In this document: one piece after another, positions 1-12,045 of the stretch
Position numbering within the stretch: position 1 is the stretch's first letter
Layout: each line of letters opens with the position of its first letter
NCBI GenBank assembly: GCA_030533445.1
Contig: CM060065.1
Coordinates: 24,214,974 to 24,278,973 of the forward strand
Length of the DNA stretch: 64,000 nucleotides
From: Cyprinodon diabolis
Lineage: Eukaryota; Chordata; Actinopteri; Cyprinodontiformes; Cyprinodontidae
Direction of reading: 5' to 3'
Translations under genes and position numbers: made by a program
Notes under the pieces: model-generated
Told to the model about the DNA's origin: nothing
The model's database searches: none
What the model saw: the letters and a program-made list of their open reading frames with translations, nothing else

Positions 1-629
1 TGGTGAAACACGGAAGAGATAAGCAAGGTGTTGTGAGGGCAGATCCAATCTCAGATGCATGAAGGTTAGCAGAAGCATTTGAAATGGACTGAGAATTTTG
101 TTTTGAGCAGACATGAGAGGCAGCAGAAAATTAAACAAAGCCATAAAGGTTGCCAAGTTTGGTAGACCCGTATAGTACTTGACTTTTTCATTACTGTCTC
201 CAAAGAAGCCATCAGAGATCCGCAGCTCATCAAGTTCACGCCGCAGCTCTCTGTTTTCTTCCAAAAGACGGTTCATCTCTGCACACCTGAGCACACACAG
301 GTTACATTCTGTCTGTCCTTCCTGACAACCACCTTCTGTGTCATCCTTGGTGTTTGGCCGGCCAACGTTTTCAGCAGCCTTCTGCGTGTCAGTCTGTTGC
401 TGGTTGGGGTTCTCTGTCGCCTCATGTGTAACTTCATCCTGTTGCTCAAGGATTTCATCAGCCTGATGGAGCCCCGTTTCAGTTGCTTGCAGGGCATTCT
501 TTTTCAGCTGTTCCCGATAACCACGTCTTAAAGAGCGGTCTGTGTCTGTTGATTTGATGTCAGTGTGGCCCAGATGCAGGGATGGAGCCCAGTCTGGGTC
601 AGTCTCCATCATCTCATATGCGGGTTGAC
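1..629 (-). CDS. THAP gene exon 2 (partial)
   Basis: This exon is open from the acceptor at 630-631 to the window edge, 209 codons. It completes the THAP finger, then encodes a polar linker rich in Q, E and T, a leucine/glutamate coiled coil and the first helices of a transposase-type HTH. No stop or frameshift is seen, so the visible part is intact. Confidence 0.82.
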
Positions 630-1416
630 CTACAAAGTAGATGAAAGGTTGAGTGTTTTACACATCTATTCAAAACACTATATAAAGCACCTTAATAACA
701 GAGCCCATCAGATTAGATGTTTAATAAAATAACATAACCTTATGTGTCCCACAGTGGGGAAATTTGCTATACCGAAACAGCACAAGTACATCGGACTAGT
801 AAGGCCAGAGGGAAATATATATCTTGAAAAGCTTACAGACGAACAAAGGATTATAATAAATAAACTTAAGTAGATTGCACAGGATGAATAAATACAGTGA
901 GTTTGCTGACGAGTGGGTATGTACAGTGTTTTTATATGTGCAGTGTATGTATATATATTTATTCATAAAAAAAATATTTGTATTGCAGATTGTGTAAATA
1001 ATTATATACAGAGAATGCATTATTTATTAAATTTTAGCGGTCTAAAAAAGAAATAAAAAAAACACATCACTTTCCGCTTCTCTTCCACAGCATGTTTCAG
1101 TAGGTTTACATGAACTCCTGCAACTTTATAAGCAAACCATTTCAGCGTGTTGATTTCTATTAGTGTATATTTATAAGGACTTACCTTTGTGAAAATGCCG
1201 AGAGCAAACACGAGCATGAGGGGATATTTTATGAAACGTGATGTCTTTCCTTCTTACAGCAGCGACCCATGCAGCCCGACGCCTCTTTGTTAAGTCCTCT
1301 GTTTGCGGTTCGTATTTTCTTTTCCAAGTGGGGAATACGAAAAACCGTAAGGCACCATCTGCTGTTTTCTGTTTAGAATTACTATTGCATCCTTTGACGC
1401 AGCACCAGTGTCCCAT
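1..1416 (-). CDS. THAP-domain / transposase-derived protein, 3' end outside window
   Basis: Two coding exons are visible, 1185-1416 and 1-629. They join across a GTAAGT donor and a TTTGTAG acceptor with the split codon restored, giving 287 residues before the window ends. Residues 1-90 form a C2CH THAP zinc finger: C5/C6 and C10, then C71-x2-H74, with the usual DPDWAPSLHLGH tail at 88-99. Residues 100-187 are polar, 194-214 look like a coiled coil, and 224-287 resemble the helix-turn-helix that precedes DDE endonuclease domains of the HARBI1/IS5-like type. I chose the start at MGHWCC because THAP fingers sit at the extreme N terminus; an in-frame ATG lies 18 bases upstream. THAP proteins bind DNA in the nucleus. 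Fish genomes hold many THAP plus DDE genes, some transposons and some domesticated, and the catalytic part is out of view, so which this is remains open. Confidence 0.82.
1185..1416 (-). CDS. THAP gene exon 1 (coding part)
   Basis: This exon carries the start codon and the zinc-binding core of the THAP finger, 77 codons plus one base. It ends AAAG before GTAAGT, a near-perfect donor. Without splicing, the frame stops four codons later, at 1171-1173. Confidence 0.82.
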
Positions 1417-1496
1417 TATTTCCAAAGGAAGCAACTAGAACACTTCTTCTCTCTGTTAGTTTTCTTTTGTTTGTTGCTGCTGTCTCTCCACCACAG

Positions 1497-1545
1497 AAAT
1501 GGCGCTAACTACCCTAAATGCATTGCGCTTTTGCGGAAGTGACGT
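1497..1545 (-). promoter_or_regulatory. Putative TATA-less promoter of the THAP gene
   Basis: Read on the minus strand, an ETS site fused to a CRE-like word (CGGAAGTGACGT on plus, 1534-1545) is followed 30 bases downstream by a YY1-like word (AAATGGCG on plus, 1497-1504), then 80 bases to the ATG. ETS upstream and YY1 just downstream of the start is a common arrangement in vertebrate TATA-less promoters. This is inference from motifs only. Confidence 0.45.
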
Positions 1546-1639
1546 ACACTGTCAAAGACCGATAATGGCCTGGACCAAGATGCGCCTGAGTGAAATAAAG
1601 GCCTCAGCCTATATTAGAGGATTGACAGTATGTCTTTAA

Positions 1640-3680
1640 AAAAATCATTAACAGGATTTACTTTAAAAGTAGATTTTTTATTTCAAAAAACGAATGCATG
1701 AAAAAAGGTATTATTTCAGATTAGCTCCACTGAGATAGTTTAAGAGTCCAAGTCTAAGTCGTTCTAAGGATTGGATTAACAGGTTCTAACCAATGTGTTC
1801 CCCAAAAATATTGCATATACAAAATCTTCTAGATACATCTCAGCATACAGTTTAACCCCCATTGTTCTTAAAATGTTTAGATCTCCTAATAATTGAAGCA
1901 GAAATTAATATTGTAAGGATGATAGATTTCATTATACCTTCTAAACTGAAAAAGAACATTTGGGCAAATTTGTATTGCTAGTTAGTAAAAAAGTTAGTTG
2001 GGCAAATCGCAGATACAGTCGATAACTGGTTTTCCATAGGTTCCGGTTAGGGTCGTAACCTCAACGGAACCAAGGATTTTCAAATTTACAAGCGTGAGAT
2101 CTACATTTCAAAAGTATTGAACTATTTTACAAAGATATTTACATTTTTAATAATTTAAGTCATTATATACAAAAAAAATAAAGACAACATTTTAAAACTC
2201 AGTGCTGTTTTCTCTGGATTATCTTGTTTAATTAGTTATTAGAAATGTACCCCTGGGTCATATGTGTTTATTATTTTCCACAAATAGAAAATAAAACTGA
2301 TTAAAAAAATATTTATTTAATTTTCCCAACTTGAACATTTAATGCTCAGACATTTCATCTTTTTCAATTAGGATTAATATAACATAAATATGTTGCCTGG
2401 AAATTGGATAAGTACTGAAATCCCTACAGAGCAAAACCCAGGCCTATTTTATTGTATTTCTTCATCTGGGAAGTAAAATATCAGATGGGTTCACATAACC
2501 CCAGTAATGCATTGGCGGACCATAATGGGTACTAGTGCCCTTGGTTGGGAATCACTGAGCTACACTGTAGCCACTGCTGCTCTGGGGCAGACTGACAGAC
2601 ACTAGCTGCTGGCCAAGGTCAGTAAACCCAATGATAGAGCCAAACGAAGCGGGGCCTAGAGATATTGGATCTGGAGTCATCTGGAGTGAGAGCTATTAGG
2701 AAAATCATCCATATCAAACTCTTGGTTATTTGAAAAAATTTTTAGAATTTTTTTGCATTTTTTGCATTTCACATCATAATACAGGGGTGTTCCTCTCTGA
2801 GGAGAGTCTCAACAATCTGAAAATATATATTATTATTTTACAAGGTAAATCAAAGTGCCATTTAAAATGAGAAAGGGCAACAAAAAGGTGCTCACAATGG
2901 CTTTTCAGAGCAATGTGAAACTTGCTGTCAGGCAATTAGGATTTTTGATGAATAGAAACACATATTCTGCATCATTTTGCATGTTGTAGTTGCAAAAAAA
3001 GTCATTTCCAATTAATATAATGTTTTGTTGTTGTTGTTGTGACATTTTGGGGGGCTAGTATTTTGATGATTTCGGATTTACTTTGAACATTCTGCTTCAG
3101 ATAACATAATCCCAATAAATAACTTTCTGCTTACAAAATCTATTGCTCAAATAAAAATGCTGTCTGTTTAATATAGCTTACTGTCTGTGTGACACAAAAG
3201 AGAGTACTCCAAACAATCATAATTGGGCTATTGATTATATATAACTCATTTTGTCTGATTATGATTACAGTTTAATATTGACTTTCCATGCACAACGAAG
3301 TCACCCTCATGGTGTCACTCTTGTTGACTTGTATGATCTATGATTCATCAATACCATCGATCCCCCCAAAGTTCATCCATCCATATGTGACTGGCACTCC
3401 AGTGTTTAACATAAAAGAGATTGAGGGGAGGCAATCTGCATGTCAGCAAAATGTCACCATAATTGAGCTTGGCTGATGTTATTGTCCTTTAACGAAGTTC
3501 TGACTGTTTTATAAACAGGCTGGGACAAGAAGCATCAGTCACAAGGGAGATTGGTAACATTACCAAGGACAAGAGTAGCTCTTTTTTAAAAAGAGTAGCT
3601 GATAGTCTGTCCCTCAACATTTGAAATCAAAAATAACCCGAGTAAACAGAAAAAAGGGAGGATTTAATAATGAACCTAAT
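1640..3680. other. AT-rich intergenic DNA, no gene seen
   Basis: I see no ORF with recognisable content, no splice-joined exon and no clear transposon end. It contains short homopolymer runs only, including a GTTGTTGTTGTTGT run near 3030. A patch at 2515-2690 is richer in GC but was not recognised. Confidence 0.5.
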
Positions 3681-3689
3681 CTTATAGTC

Positions 3690-4500
3690 AACATCTTCAA
3701 ACTACAATTCTCTTTGTGCAGACAGCAAAGACAATATGAAGGACCTGCCCCATACATATCAACTATGTCTTTGATTTTGTATCTGACTTGAAATGGGCTC
3801 AGGAGGATGCCCCTTTAGTGCAGATCAGTGGCGATATCTCATTAAATACTAGGAAAGCTAAACCTGTAAATTTGGTTAAATTATTGGTAAAATATGCATG
3901 GTCAAACTTCATAGTCATTAAACTGCATTAAAGATACACTAAAATGAGGCTGAGTCATCATCTCCAAACTACAATTTTCTTTGTAAGAGCAGACAGCAAA
4001 GAAAAGGTGGATGAGCTTCCCTTTTGTCCAAAGATTCATTGAAGTGTAAAAACATATTTCTGGCCAAATTTGAACTTTTATGAATATTTCCTGGTAAAAA
4101 GTTTGGTGACCATTCTCCTGTCATTTTTGAAAGCATAATTTTCAATGTCTCAGTTAGCCATAAAGACATAGTAAGAAAACACATCTGTAAGGATGGTGCT
4201 AGTGAAACCTTTAACAAGATTTACTCTGGCTCCCCTTTGCCCTATAACTCAGTCGATAAGCTGGTGGATAACTTCCCTTCTAAAATCTCTGATATAATTG
4301 ATTCAATTACTCCAAACAAATTGAAGGTTGTTTCTGGGGGAAAATAGGCCTCTGTGGAGAAGTGATCCGCCAGTCAAAATCTAAAAAAAAGAAAAAAAGT
4401 CATTCTTGAATAGCTGAACACAAGTGGTGAAAGTCTGGTCTTCAGGCTTACTATAACATCTGTTGTGCAATTATGATATAAAGTATTTAATGAAGACTGT
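3690..4500 (+). mobile_element. Decayed LINE fragment (L2-like)
   Basis: Conceptual translation of 4235-4400 resembles the segment of L2-type polyproteins between endonuclease and reverse transcriptase (a D-x-x-D-S-x-T-P-x-K-x-K-x-V run followed by a K-S-K-K-basic stretch). Stops and frameshifts are frequent. The words around 3700-3740 and 3958-4005 are near duplicates of each other (CTACAATT..TCTTTGT..GCAGACAGCAAAGA), so the fragment is either internally duplicated or made of two overlapping copies. No ends or target duplication are visible. Confidence 0.5.
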
Positions 4501-5590
4501 CATGTTTTGTTTTGTGAACACATGTCCAAGTGGCTGTGTTTTAGAAAAAACAATTAAATGTTGAATTAAGCTCCATTCATGGTCAGATACATACATAGTA
4601 TGGAATAAATTCACCACAACTTCCATTTAATGCGTAAGAATTTATTACAGAAATTATGAAATACCAAGTCAAACATATTTTCGTAGAAAACTCAACTATA
4701 CTAGCAAAACTTAAATAAACTGAGCTAGTACATACACAAAGGAGAAAGAAAACATGGTTAAAAACCATAATCAGTAAAATTATGCAATGATATCACAGTT
4801 CAGCATGGATTTTGAGAACAAAACAATTTAACAATTTAGAATGTGGTCAAATTAGCTTTAAACCAATTTAGAGCAATTGGTATGTGTTCACCCAAATTGC
4901 CAATGCATATCCATGAGAAGCCAGTGGATGATGCATCTTAAAATACCATTTTGTCATATTTTGGCAATCAAATGTGATGAGCATATTAGGAAACACATAA
5001 ATATCAACGATATATTAGTGTCTAAACCCTAATTGAAATAAAGCTTGTTTTAGCTTTAAAAACAATTGCCCAAAACATGGTAGCAAGGTGTACTGTCCCA
5101 TGCAATCCAACCTGTTAGCTCGTCTTACACAACAGTCAACTCATGAAATGATAAAAAATCATCACAAAGACAAAATGTTTAGCTGGAAACTATTTCCCTA
5201 AATTTGCCACACATGCAACATCTGCTGATCTCTGTAAAGAATAGGCTAGAAGGCCCACAGCAGGAACACTACCCTTTTCGCCACACCTCCAGTCTCTTCA
5301 GGCATCTGAAAGTTCCCTCCAATTCAGAAAGAAATGTTACAAACTATCTGTATTGCCACAATTTGGTTCTGAGGTCCAGTTAGCTTTTGATCAATCTGTA
5401 GTTCTGGTCCTTGATGGTGCCAACCATGATGGTGCCTACCATGATGTTGCCTCTTCATTGTGGTAGGCCCAAGATGCTTCTCGAAAGACACAGAGTTCCT
5501 TTAAATTGTTAGTTTTCTATTCGAGCACCATGGGGGACAGGGCCAAATGCCACTTTAGGGGTGTCTTATGAGAGTGTCTGGGAGAGAGAG
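4500..5590. other. Intergenic DNA, no gene seen
   Basis: AT-rich sequence without recognisable coding content. From about 5220 onward GC rises and the stretch may be the decayed 5' part of the LINE that follows, but I could not align it by eye. Confidence 0.4.
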
Positions 5591-6480
5591 AGATATTGAA
5601 GAAATTGGAGATTGGTTTTCTGCCAGATTTTCTGACCATATGAGCCGACAGAGACTTAAAGAAGGCTGGAAACCTCAAGGGAGGTGTGTTGGCAATGCTT
5701 GAGAACAGTAGTGTTCATTTGGTAACAATTTACATTCCTCTCTCTCCTGTTGTGGACACTGTGTGTGAGGACATTAATGCATTGTAACTATGCTACAAAC
5801 ACAACAGGCAAATGCATTTATGGCAATAATAACTGGAGATTTTAATCACACCTCCAGTGTGACTTCCAGTGCAAGACAAAGCCTTGTCATCTCCAAAAAT
5901 ACTTGGATCAGTTGTGGAAAAGAAGCTGGTGGGCCCCTTTTAGCATGGTGTGGATTCTGAACATTAACAAAACAAGGGAGATTATTGTAGATTTCAGAAG
6001 GGACAGGAACATGTCAAATGTTGAAATGATAGGGGAAGAAGTGGAGGTGGTGTACGGAGTAAAAATACCTTTGTGTTTACCTGGACAACAAACTGGACCG
6101 GAGATGCAACCATAAACCCATCCACTATAGGGGACAGAGCAGACTGTACTTGCTTTGGAAGCTTAGGTCCTTCAGTGTTTGCAGCAAGATGTTGCATATT
6201 TTCTATAAGTCTGTTGCGAAGAAGAGGATGATCTCTTCTGCCATCATCTAATGGAATGACAGCATCAGGGCAAATTACTTAACGAATCTCAGAAAGCTGA
6301 TAAAGAACATGACAACCTTGTATGTATTGAGTAATGTAATCTCCTTTTTTAAAATGTCATGACAGTATTTTGCTAGAGTCAATAATTGGTGGACAGCATC
6401 CAAACTGTACCTTCTTCCCAAAAATAACCAAAAAGCCTTAGAGAATAGGGAGCTTTTGAGCAAAATTTAGACACACCTTT
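5590..6480 (+). mobile_element. Internally deleted LINE fragment
   Basis: Positions 5715-5850 translate into remnants of an AP-like endonuclease (a V-T-I-Y-I-P-like strand, then a G-D-F-N-H-like motif). Positions 5955-6200 jump directly to the C-terminal part of a reverse transcriptase (LNINKTREIIVDFRR, then EEVEVVYGVK and an LDNKL-like remnant). The catalytic palm with its YADD box is missing between them, so the copy lost its centre. It is the same broad family as the minus-strand LINE at 37-40 kb. Confidence 0.65.
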
Positions 6481-7470
6481 GTGTTCTTTGGGGCCAGCTG
6501 TATTTTCAGCATACAAAGTCTCGTATTAATGCAGTTCTTGTCCAACCTCTCTTATGTCAATAACTAGAGCATGTAAGGCATACACTCTCTCTTTTTGTGG
6601 ATAATGGCTCTCCCTGTGGTTCACTGATATCTATAGTATGTTGCCTTGTAGCCTATATGTTCTTAGACAGTTTTTAGTAAAGGATATATTTTTTTCTATA
6701 AATAGTGAGGCCCTGGTGAGACCTTTTTTGCTTTTTATCCTGATTATTAGATTAAATAATAAAATATCATCCATGCAAAAGTCTTTTGTCTCAACAATAT
6801 TTTGTTTATTAGTAATTTCAAGCAATAGTTTTCTGCATTTCTGAAGTATTTTTCAGCTTTCTTAGCTATTCTATGTAATTGTAAGCAATGTAGCAAGGAA
6901 ATTTCCAAATAATGTATTTTGTTAAAGTAAATAAACTGTTATGTGTAAATCAGTCTGACATGACTCAGTAAATTAACCAAATTTAATACTACAGTTTATT
7001 ACAGTTTAATAGAGCCTCTTTTAAATAGTTTTTTTTTTTTTTTTTGGCAATTAGACCTAGTTCATAGCCATTCTTTCCGTTTTAGTTGAATAGAATCATT
7101 TAAGAGATAGTAAATATTACTTTTGCATTCATTCAATTCACCTCCCAGGTCCATTGACAGGTCTTTGACATTTTGTAGATCAACAGTTGTTTTGTATATC
7201 AGTTGTCCTTTGCTCGTATATCTTAAGCACAAATTGTACAATACTACATGATACCAGCTCAGTACAAGTAATGGACAAAAAAGTAAAACAAAGACAAGCT
7301 GATAATGTCCAAAGAAAAGCTTTGATCAGAACAACTTCAAGAAATTAAAGCAAGTTTGGCTGCTTAGAAACAAAGTATAACTGAATTAGGGAAGATTTTA
7401 TTTTTGCTCACAACCAGGTCATTCTACAACACTTGCAACAGTAGATACATCTTCAGAACTGAATTAAACA
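6480..7470. other. AT-rich intergenic DNA
   Basis: No gene or repeat end recognised. It contains a T17 run at 7029-7045 and short AT words. Confidence 0.45.
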
Positions 7471-7472
7471 TA

Positions 7473-8693
7473 CACTCAACGGTCACTGTATTAGGTACAC
7501 CTGTCCAACTGCTCGTTAACACTTAATTTCTAAGCAGCCAATCACATGGCGGCAACTCAGTGCATTTAGGCATGTAGACATGGTCCAGACAATCTCCTGC
7601 AGTTCAAACCGAGCATCAGTATGGGGAAGAAAGGTGATTTGAGTGACTTTGAACGTGGCATGATTGTTGGTGCCAGAAGGGCTGGTCTGAGTATTTCAGA
7701 AACTGCTGATCTACTGGGATTTTCACGCACAACCATCTCTAGGGTTTACAGAGAATGGTCCGAAAAAGAAAAAACATCCAGTGAACGGCAGTTCTGTGGG
7801 CGGAAATGCCTTGTTGATGCCAGAGGTCAGAGGAGAATGGCCAGACTGGTTGGAGCTGATAGAAGGGCAACAGTGACTCAAATAACCACCCGTTACAACC
7901 AAGGTGGGCAGAAGAACATCTCTGAACGCACAGTACGTCGAACTTTGAGGCAGATGGGCTACAGCAGCAGAAGACCACACCGGGTGTCACTCCTTTCAGC
8001 TAAGAACAGGAAACCGAGGCTACAATTTGCACAAGCTCATCGAAATTGGACAATAGAAGATTGGAAAAACGTTGCCTGGTCTGATGAGTCTCGATTTCTG
8101 CTGCGACATTCGGATGGTAGGGTCAGAATTTGGCGTCTACAACATGAAAGCATGGATCCATCCTGACTTGTATCAACGGTTCAGGCTGCTGGTGGTGGTG
8201 TCATGGTGTGGGGAATATTTTCTTGGCACTCTTTGGGCCCCTTGGTACCAATTGAGCATCGTTGCAACGCCACAGCCTACCTGAGTATTGTTGCTGACCA
8301 TGTCCATCCCTTTATGACCACAATGTACCCAACTTCTGATGGCTACTTTCAGCAGGATAATGCGCCATGTCATAAAGCTGGAATCATCTCAGACTGGTTT
8401 CTTGAACATGACAATGAGTTCACTGTACTCAAATGGCCTCCACAGTCACCAGATCTCAATCTAATAGAGCATCTTTGGGATGTGGTGGAACGGGAGATTC
8501 GCATCATGGATGTGCAGCCGACAAATCTGCGGCAACTGTGTGATGCCATCATGTCAATATGGACCAAACTCCCTGAGGAATGCTTCCAGCACCTTGTTGA
8601 ATCTATGCCACAAAGAATTGAGGCAGTTCTGAAGGCAAAAGGGGGTCCAACCTGTTATTAGCATGGGGTACGTAATAAAGTGGCCGGTGAGTG
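7473..8693 (+). mobile_element. Tc1/mariner transposon, complete, DD36E spacing
   Basis: A 1221-bp element flanked by TA dinucleotides (7471-7472 and 8694-8695), the Tc1/mariner target duplication. The two ends are inverted repeats of about 27 bp: left CACTCAACGGTCACTGTATT, right end read in reverse CACTCACCGGCCACTTTATT. One transposase frame fills the middle. Its second catalytic Asp and final Glu are 36 residues apart rather than the 34 of classic Tc1, matching the lineage described as DD36E (Incomer). Ends, target site and coding frame are all preserved, so insertion appears young, but the copy is disabled by a stop codon. Confidence 0.92.
7621..8661 (+). pseudogene. Tc1/mariner transposase with one in-frame stop
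   Basis: The frame is 347 codons including the final stop and is uninterrupted except for TGA at 8164-8166 (codon 182). N-terminal paired-like HTH helices occupy about residues 10-45 and 85-115. The DDE catalytic domain follows, with first Asp at residue 155 (WSDES), second at 246 (QQDNAPCH) and Glu at 283 (SPDLNLIEHLW). The two open halves are in the same frame, so there is no frameshift. The stop falls between the first two catalytic residues, so the product as read would be a 181-residue DNA-binding fragment without catalytic activity. The family cuts and pastes DNA at TA sites. Confidence 0.9.
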
Positions 8694-8695
8694 TA

Positions 8696-10950
8696 TAAGG
8701 CAAATAGAAAGTCAGCTCATACAGGCAAAGTGGACTTATTACTGATTTCAGACAAACTTGGACTCCGTCTGTGTGCCTTGTCTATGCTTTGCATGTGGGA
8801 ACAGTCATTCAGTCCACACACACACCTGCACGTCCCTTGCAATTGCTCTGCTGTTGGACACCACTATGACAGTGGCCTGCCCTTAGAGGTCTCTGGATAT
8901 CCAGTGTAAATCCAGCCTAGTGGAGCTGGGGGAAAAAAAAGCTAATAATATGTTATTGCAGACTAGGTCCTACCCCCCACCTCCCTGTCGCCTCTCCATC
9001 AGAGTACTGTCACCTTACGGTGTGATAATGGACAATAATGTTGAGGAGCTGAGAGTGAGAACTCCAATCTGCCTCCTGAGTGGTAAAAGTGCTGAAACGG
9101 AAGTAGAGGCCGAATGCTGCGGACAAGCTTCTGACTCTGAGGCCGCATGTCATCCTATCATGAACCACAGGGCCCCCCTTCTACTAGCTGATCATATAAC
9201 TCTCTATTGTCATCAATCGTAAAGATTCAGCCCTCAATGAAGAGGGGGTGGGGTTTTGTGGACTTTCACAGCAAATTGCTGTCTTCCTTACTTTCACACA
9301 CAAGTACGCTTAATTGATGAAAAATACTCTGCAGCTTTGTTTTTGTTATTACCATTTTCTTGCCATCGACAAATGTAAACCAGCTACACACCGAGGATTG
9401 TTGCCTAATTGTTTCATCATGATCTGTTTATTCATATTTAATGTAGAGGCATTTTCTTCTGCAAAACACAATCATTAGTGGGAGCATCAAAAAAAGCCTG
9501 GTGTTGAATCTCTCAAAGAGAATTTCAAATCATGACTGACTTCAGGCATGTTTGCAGTTAGTTAAAGCACTGCTGCACACAACCCAATGAACGATTGTTA
9601 TGGTTTCTTTGCTTAGAACAAAGTTTTTGTAAAATATCTTAACAGTAACAACAAGGTTTTCCAACCTAAACATATTAAATATGCTTCCTTTGATCTGCCT
9701 GGATTTTATGGTTTCCCTGCAGAGAAAGGTTAAAACACTCAAAACATAAGTAGAAGAAAAACTGTACAATGTAAAAAAAAGAAAAAGAAAAGGAACCAGC
9801 CAAAACTTAAGCCAGAGTGAGGCCTCTATTGGCAGCTGAGTACAACATCATTCCCTAAAACTTTATCAGTTTAGAAGAATAGACAATTATGTTGGTCCAA
9901 TTAGTTTTCACATACAGTTGATGTAAAGTTTACATTAACTTTAGAGCAAATATAATTAAAATTTCCTGCATTTCCACTCCATTAATAAAAGCTTTGTGAT
10001 TAACATAAGAAAAAGTTATCACATCAAGCATCACAACAGCTTCTACATTTATCAGATTAAAGTATGTTTACTTCTGCAAATTACATTCTGCCTTTCTAAA
10101 TGTAATTACTCTACAACTGAAAGGGCACAGGGGCATTTTATTTTCTGTCTGATGATTGAATTCTCCATTCCTTGCAGAGTTGTTTTTTTGGTGCACTGCC
10201 ACAAGCTTTGTGATTTTTCCATCCTCATGGGACCAATTCCCATTATTTACTTGACTATGACCCCGTATCATGACCCCTCAAGTCTCCCATTTCCCAGAAT
10301 CCTACTTTCAAATTGCTTATCTAATGGCGACCTGTATTTTTTTTTTTTTCTTTTTTTAGGACGGTAATGAATGTTCCAATTATGCTGAAGGTGATGAAGG
10401 CGATTTTCCTATAATAGAAGAGGTGATTGGATCTCACACACTCCATTTCACTGTCTCTTTTCCTCCCCTGCTCTTCAGACATTCACACAGGCCTGTGGTC
10501 ACCAACTTGCTTTTGGGAGAGACTAAGCCTCCACTTGTGTAAGGTATGCTCTCCAAATCCTACCAAGCACCCTGCCAGTGAGGTGCAGGCAGAATTAAGT
10601 GCTTGAAACAAATCTATTCATTTTGGGGCAGAAATCGGTAAAATACAATTTCTCTTATCACATGGCACACATCACTTCAGAGACACAGATGCATTATAAA
10701 CAATTGTCAAAGAAAATGGAAACTAATCAAATAAATTTCCATGAATAAGCAGAACCCCATTAAGATGATAGGGGTCGGTAGGTTTTTGGAGTGTAGGGTA
10801 AAGTCAAGTGATAAGAACTCTGGTCATGCTGTTATAAATGACTGCCAAAGCTCCATAAAACCAATTCAAGGGCATATGAGTATGAGGGCAAGGAGGAGAA
10901 GAAGGAAAAGATGAGGGGAAAAAAGGCATTGTCCCCAGTGAGCTGCATTC
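8696..10950. other. Intergenic DNA without recognised gene
   Basis: Mixed composition. Positions 8950-9230 are unusually GC-rich and hold a 100-codon plus-strand frame that resembles no family I know. The remainder includes poly-T at 10339-10357 and AT-rich filler. No splice-joined exon was identified. Confidence 0.4.
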
Positions 10951-10959
10951 TGGCACCAG

Positions 10960-11290
10960 TAACGACAGTCTCTATCCTCAGAAATTGCGCTGTTTTGGAT
11001 CATTCAAGGCTGCACACATTTTTCATCTCCTCCCCCTTCTGATTAAAAGGTTGTTTGTGGGAAACTGAACGGTCTCCTTGGAGGTGGCATCCTCCTGCTT
11101 GACTGAATGTGGGGCATTTCACCCAGTTCTCCGCAGCACAAGAGACAGGAGCTTATTCGACGGCGAAGGCTTGCCTGTCTGCCTGCCAAGGAGGGATGTG
11201 GCTTTAAGAGGGCCATACATGTTGTTGATTAGTTTCACTGAGCTCATATGCAGAGACCAATAAATTAAATATGAATAAATTAAAAATGTG
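10960..11290. other. Candidate conserved non-coding element
   Basis: A non-repetitive block of balanced composition embedded in AT-rich DNA, with no transposon ends and no credible coding frame. It contains ATTA-core homeodomain words (GATTAAAAGG, ACCAATAAATTAAATATG). The class is inferred from texture alone. Confidence 0.28.
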
Positions 11291-11929
11291 CTCTAGCAGA
11301 AAATTGCTTGGAAAACAACCACCTCCACATTAAAATATGTATAGTAATGCCTTTTATGTTGAGGAACTTGGGATTAGATATCACTGTAAATTAACACACC
11401 ACCCAACCGTAGTGAAGAACTTTTCACATTAAACAAGGACTTATAAAGGAGGTATTTACTCCAGTGTCTTCAGTAATTAATTTGATATTCAAATGAGCTT
11501 AAAGTATGTATTATAATTGCAAATAACCTAAATAAGAGTAGTTTAAAAAAGGGGGTAGTGTCAACAAAGATTGATGAGGCTTGCTTTGAAATCACCATCT
11601 GTTTCAAATGTTTCTTTGACGTGAATGCAGCCTCTCCCTTTTTTTGGGTGCAGGGTGGGCGTGGGGTGGGGTAGATGCATAATTGATCTTAGCCATGCTT
11701 ATATTTAGTCATTTTGTGTTTGATAGGATGGGGGGGGGGGGTGGAGGCAAATTGTGAGGCATTTCTGCACTGAAGGGGATCAGGAACATCAGGCTGTGAG
11801 ATAGATAACATCTTTGCAATGTTTTCATGACATTGTAGCCATGTTAGCTCATTACCACAATGTCACAGCAGCAGTGTGAGGATGTTGTGTTGGGGGTGAG
11901 GGTGGTTGGTTGGTGGTGGTGAGGGATAT

Positions 11930-12045
11930 CAGCTGCAAATATCAGCCCTCTGCAGATGAGCTGATTAATTAAAGAGAGCTCCATTAGGTTATGGAGATGC
12001 ACTCTGTCTCATCACTGCCTACAAGCAGTTTAGCACTCAGCGGAT
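11930..12045. other. Candidate conserved non-coding element
   Basis: A compact block containing GAGCTGATTAATTAAAGAGA and GCAGTTTAGCACTCAGCGG, typical of vertebrate developmental enhancers with overlapping homeodomain sites. No repeats, no frame. Conservation was not tested. Confidence 0.33.
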
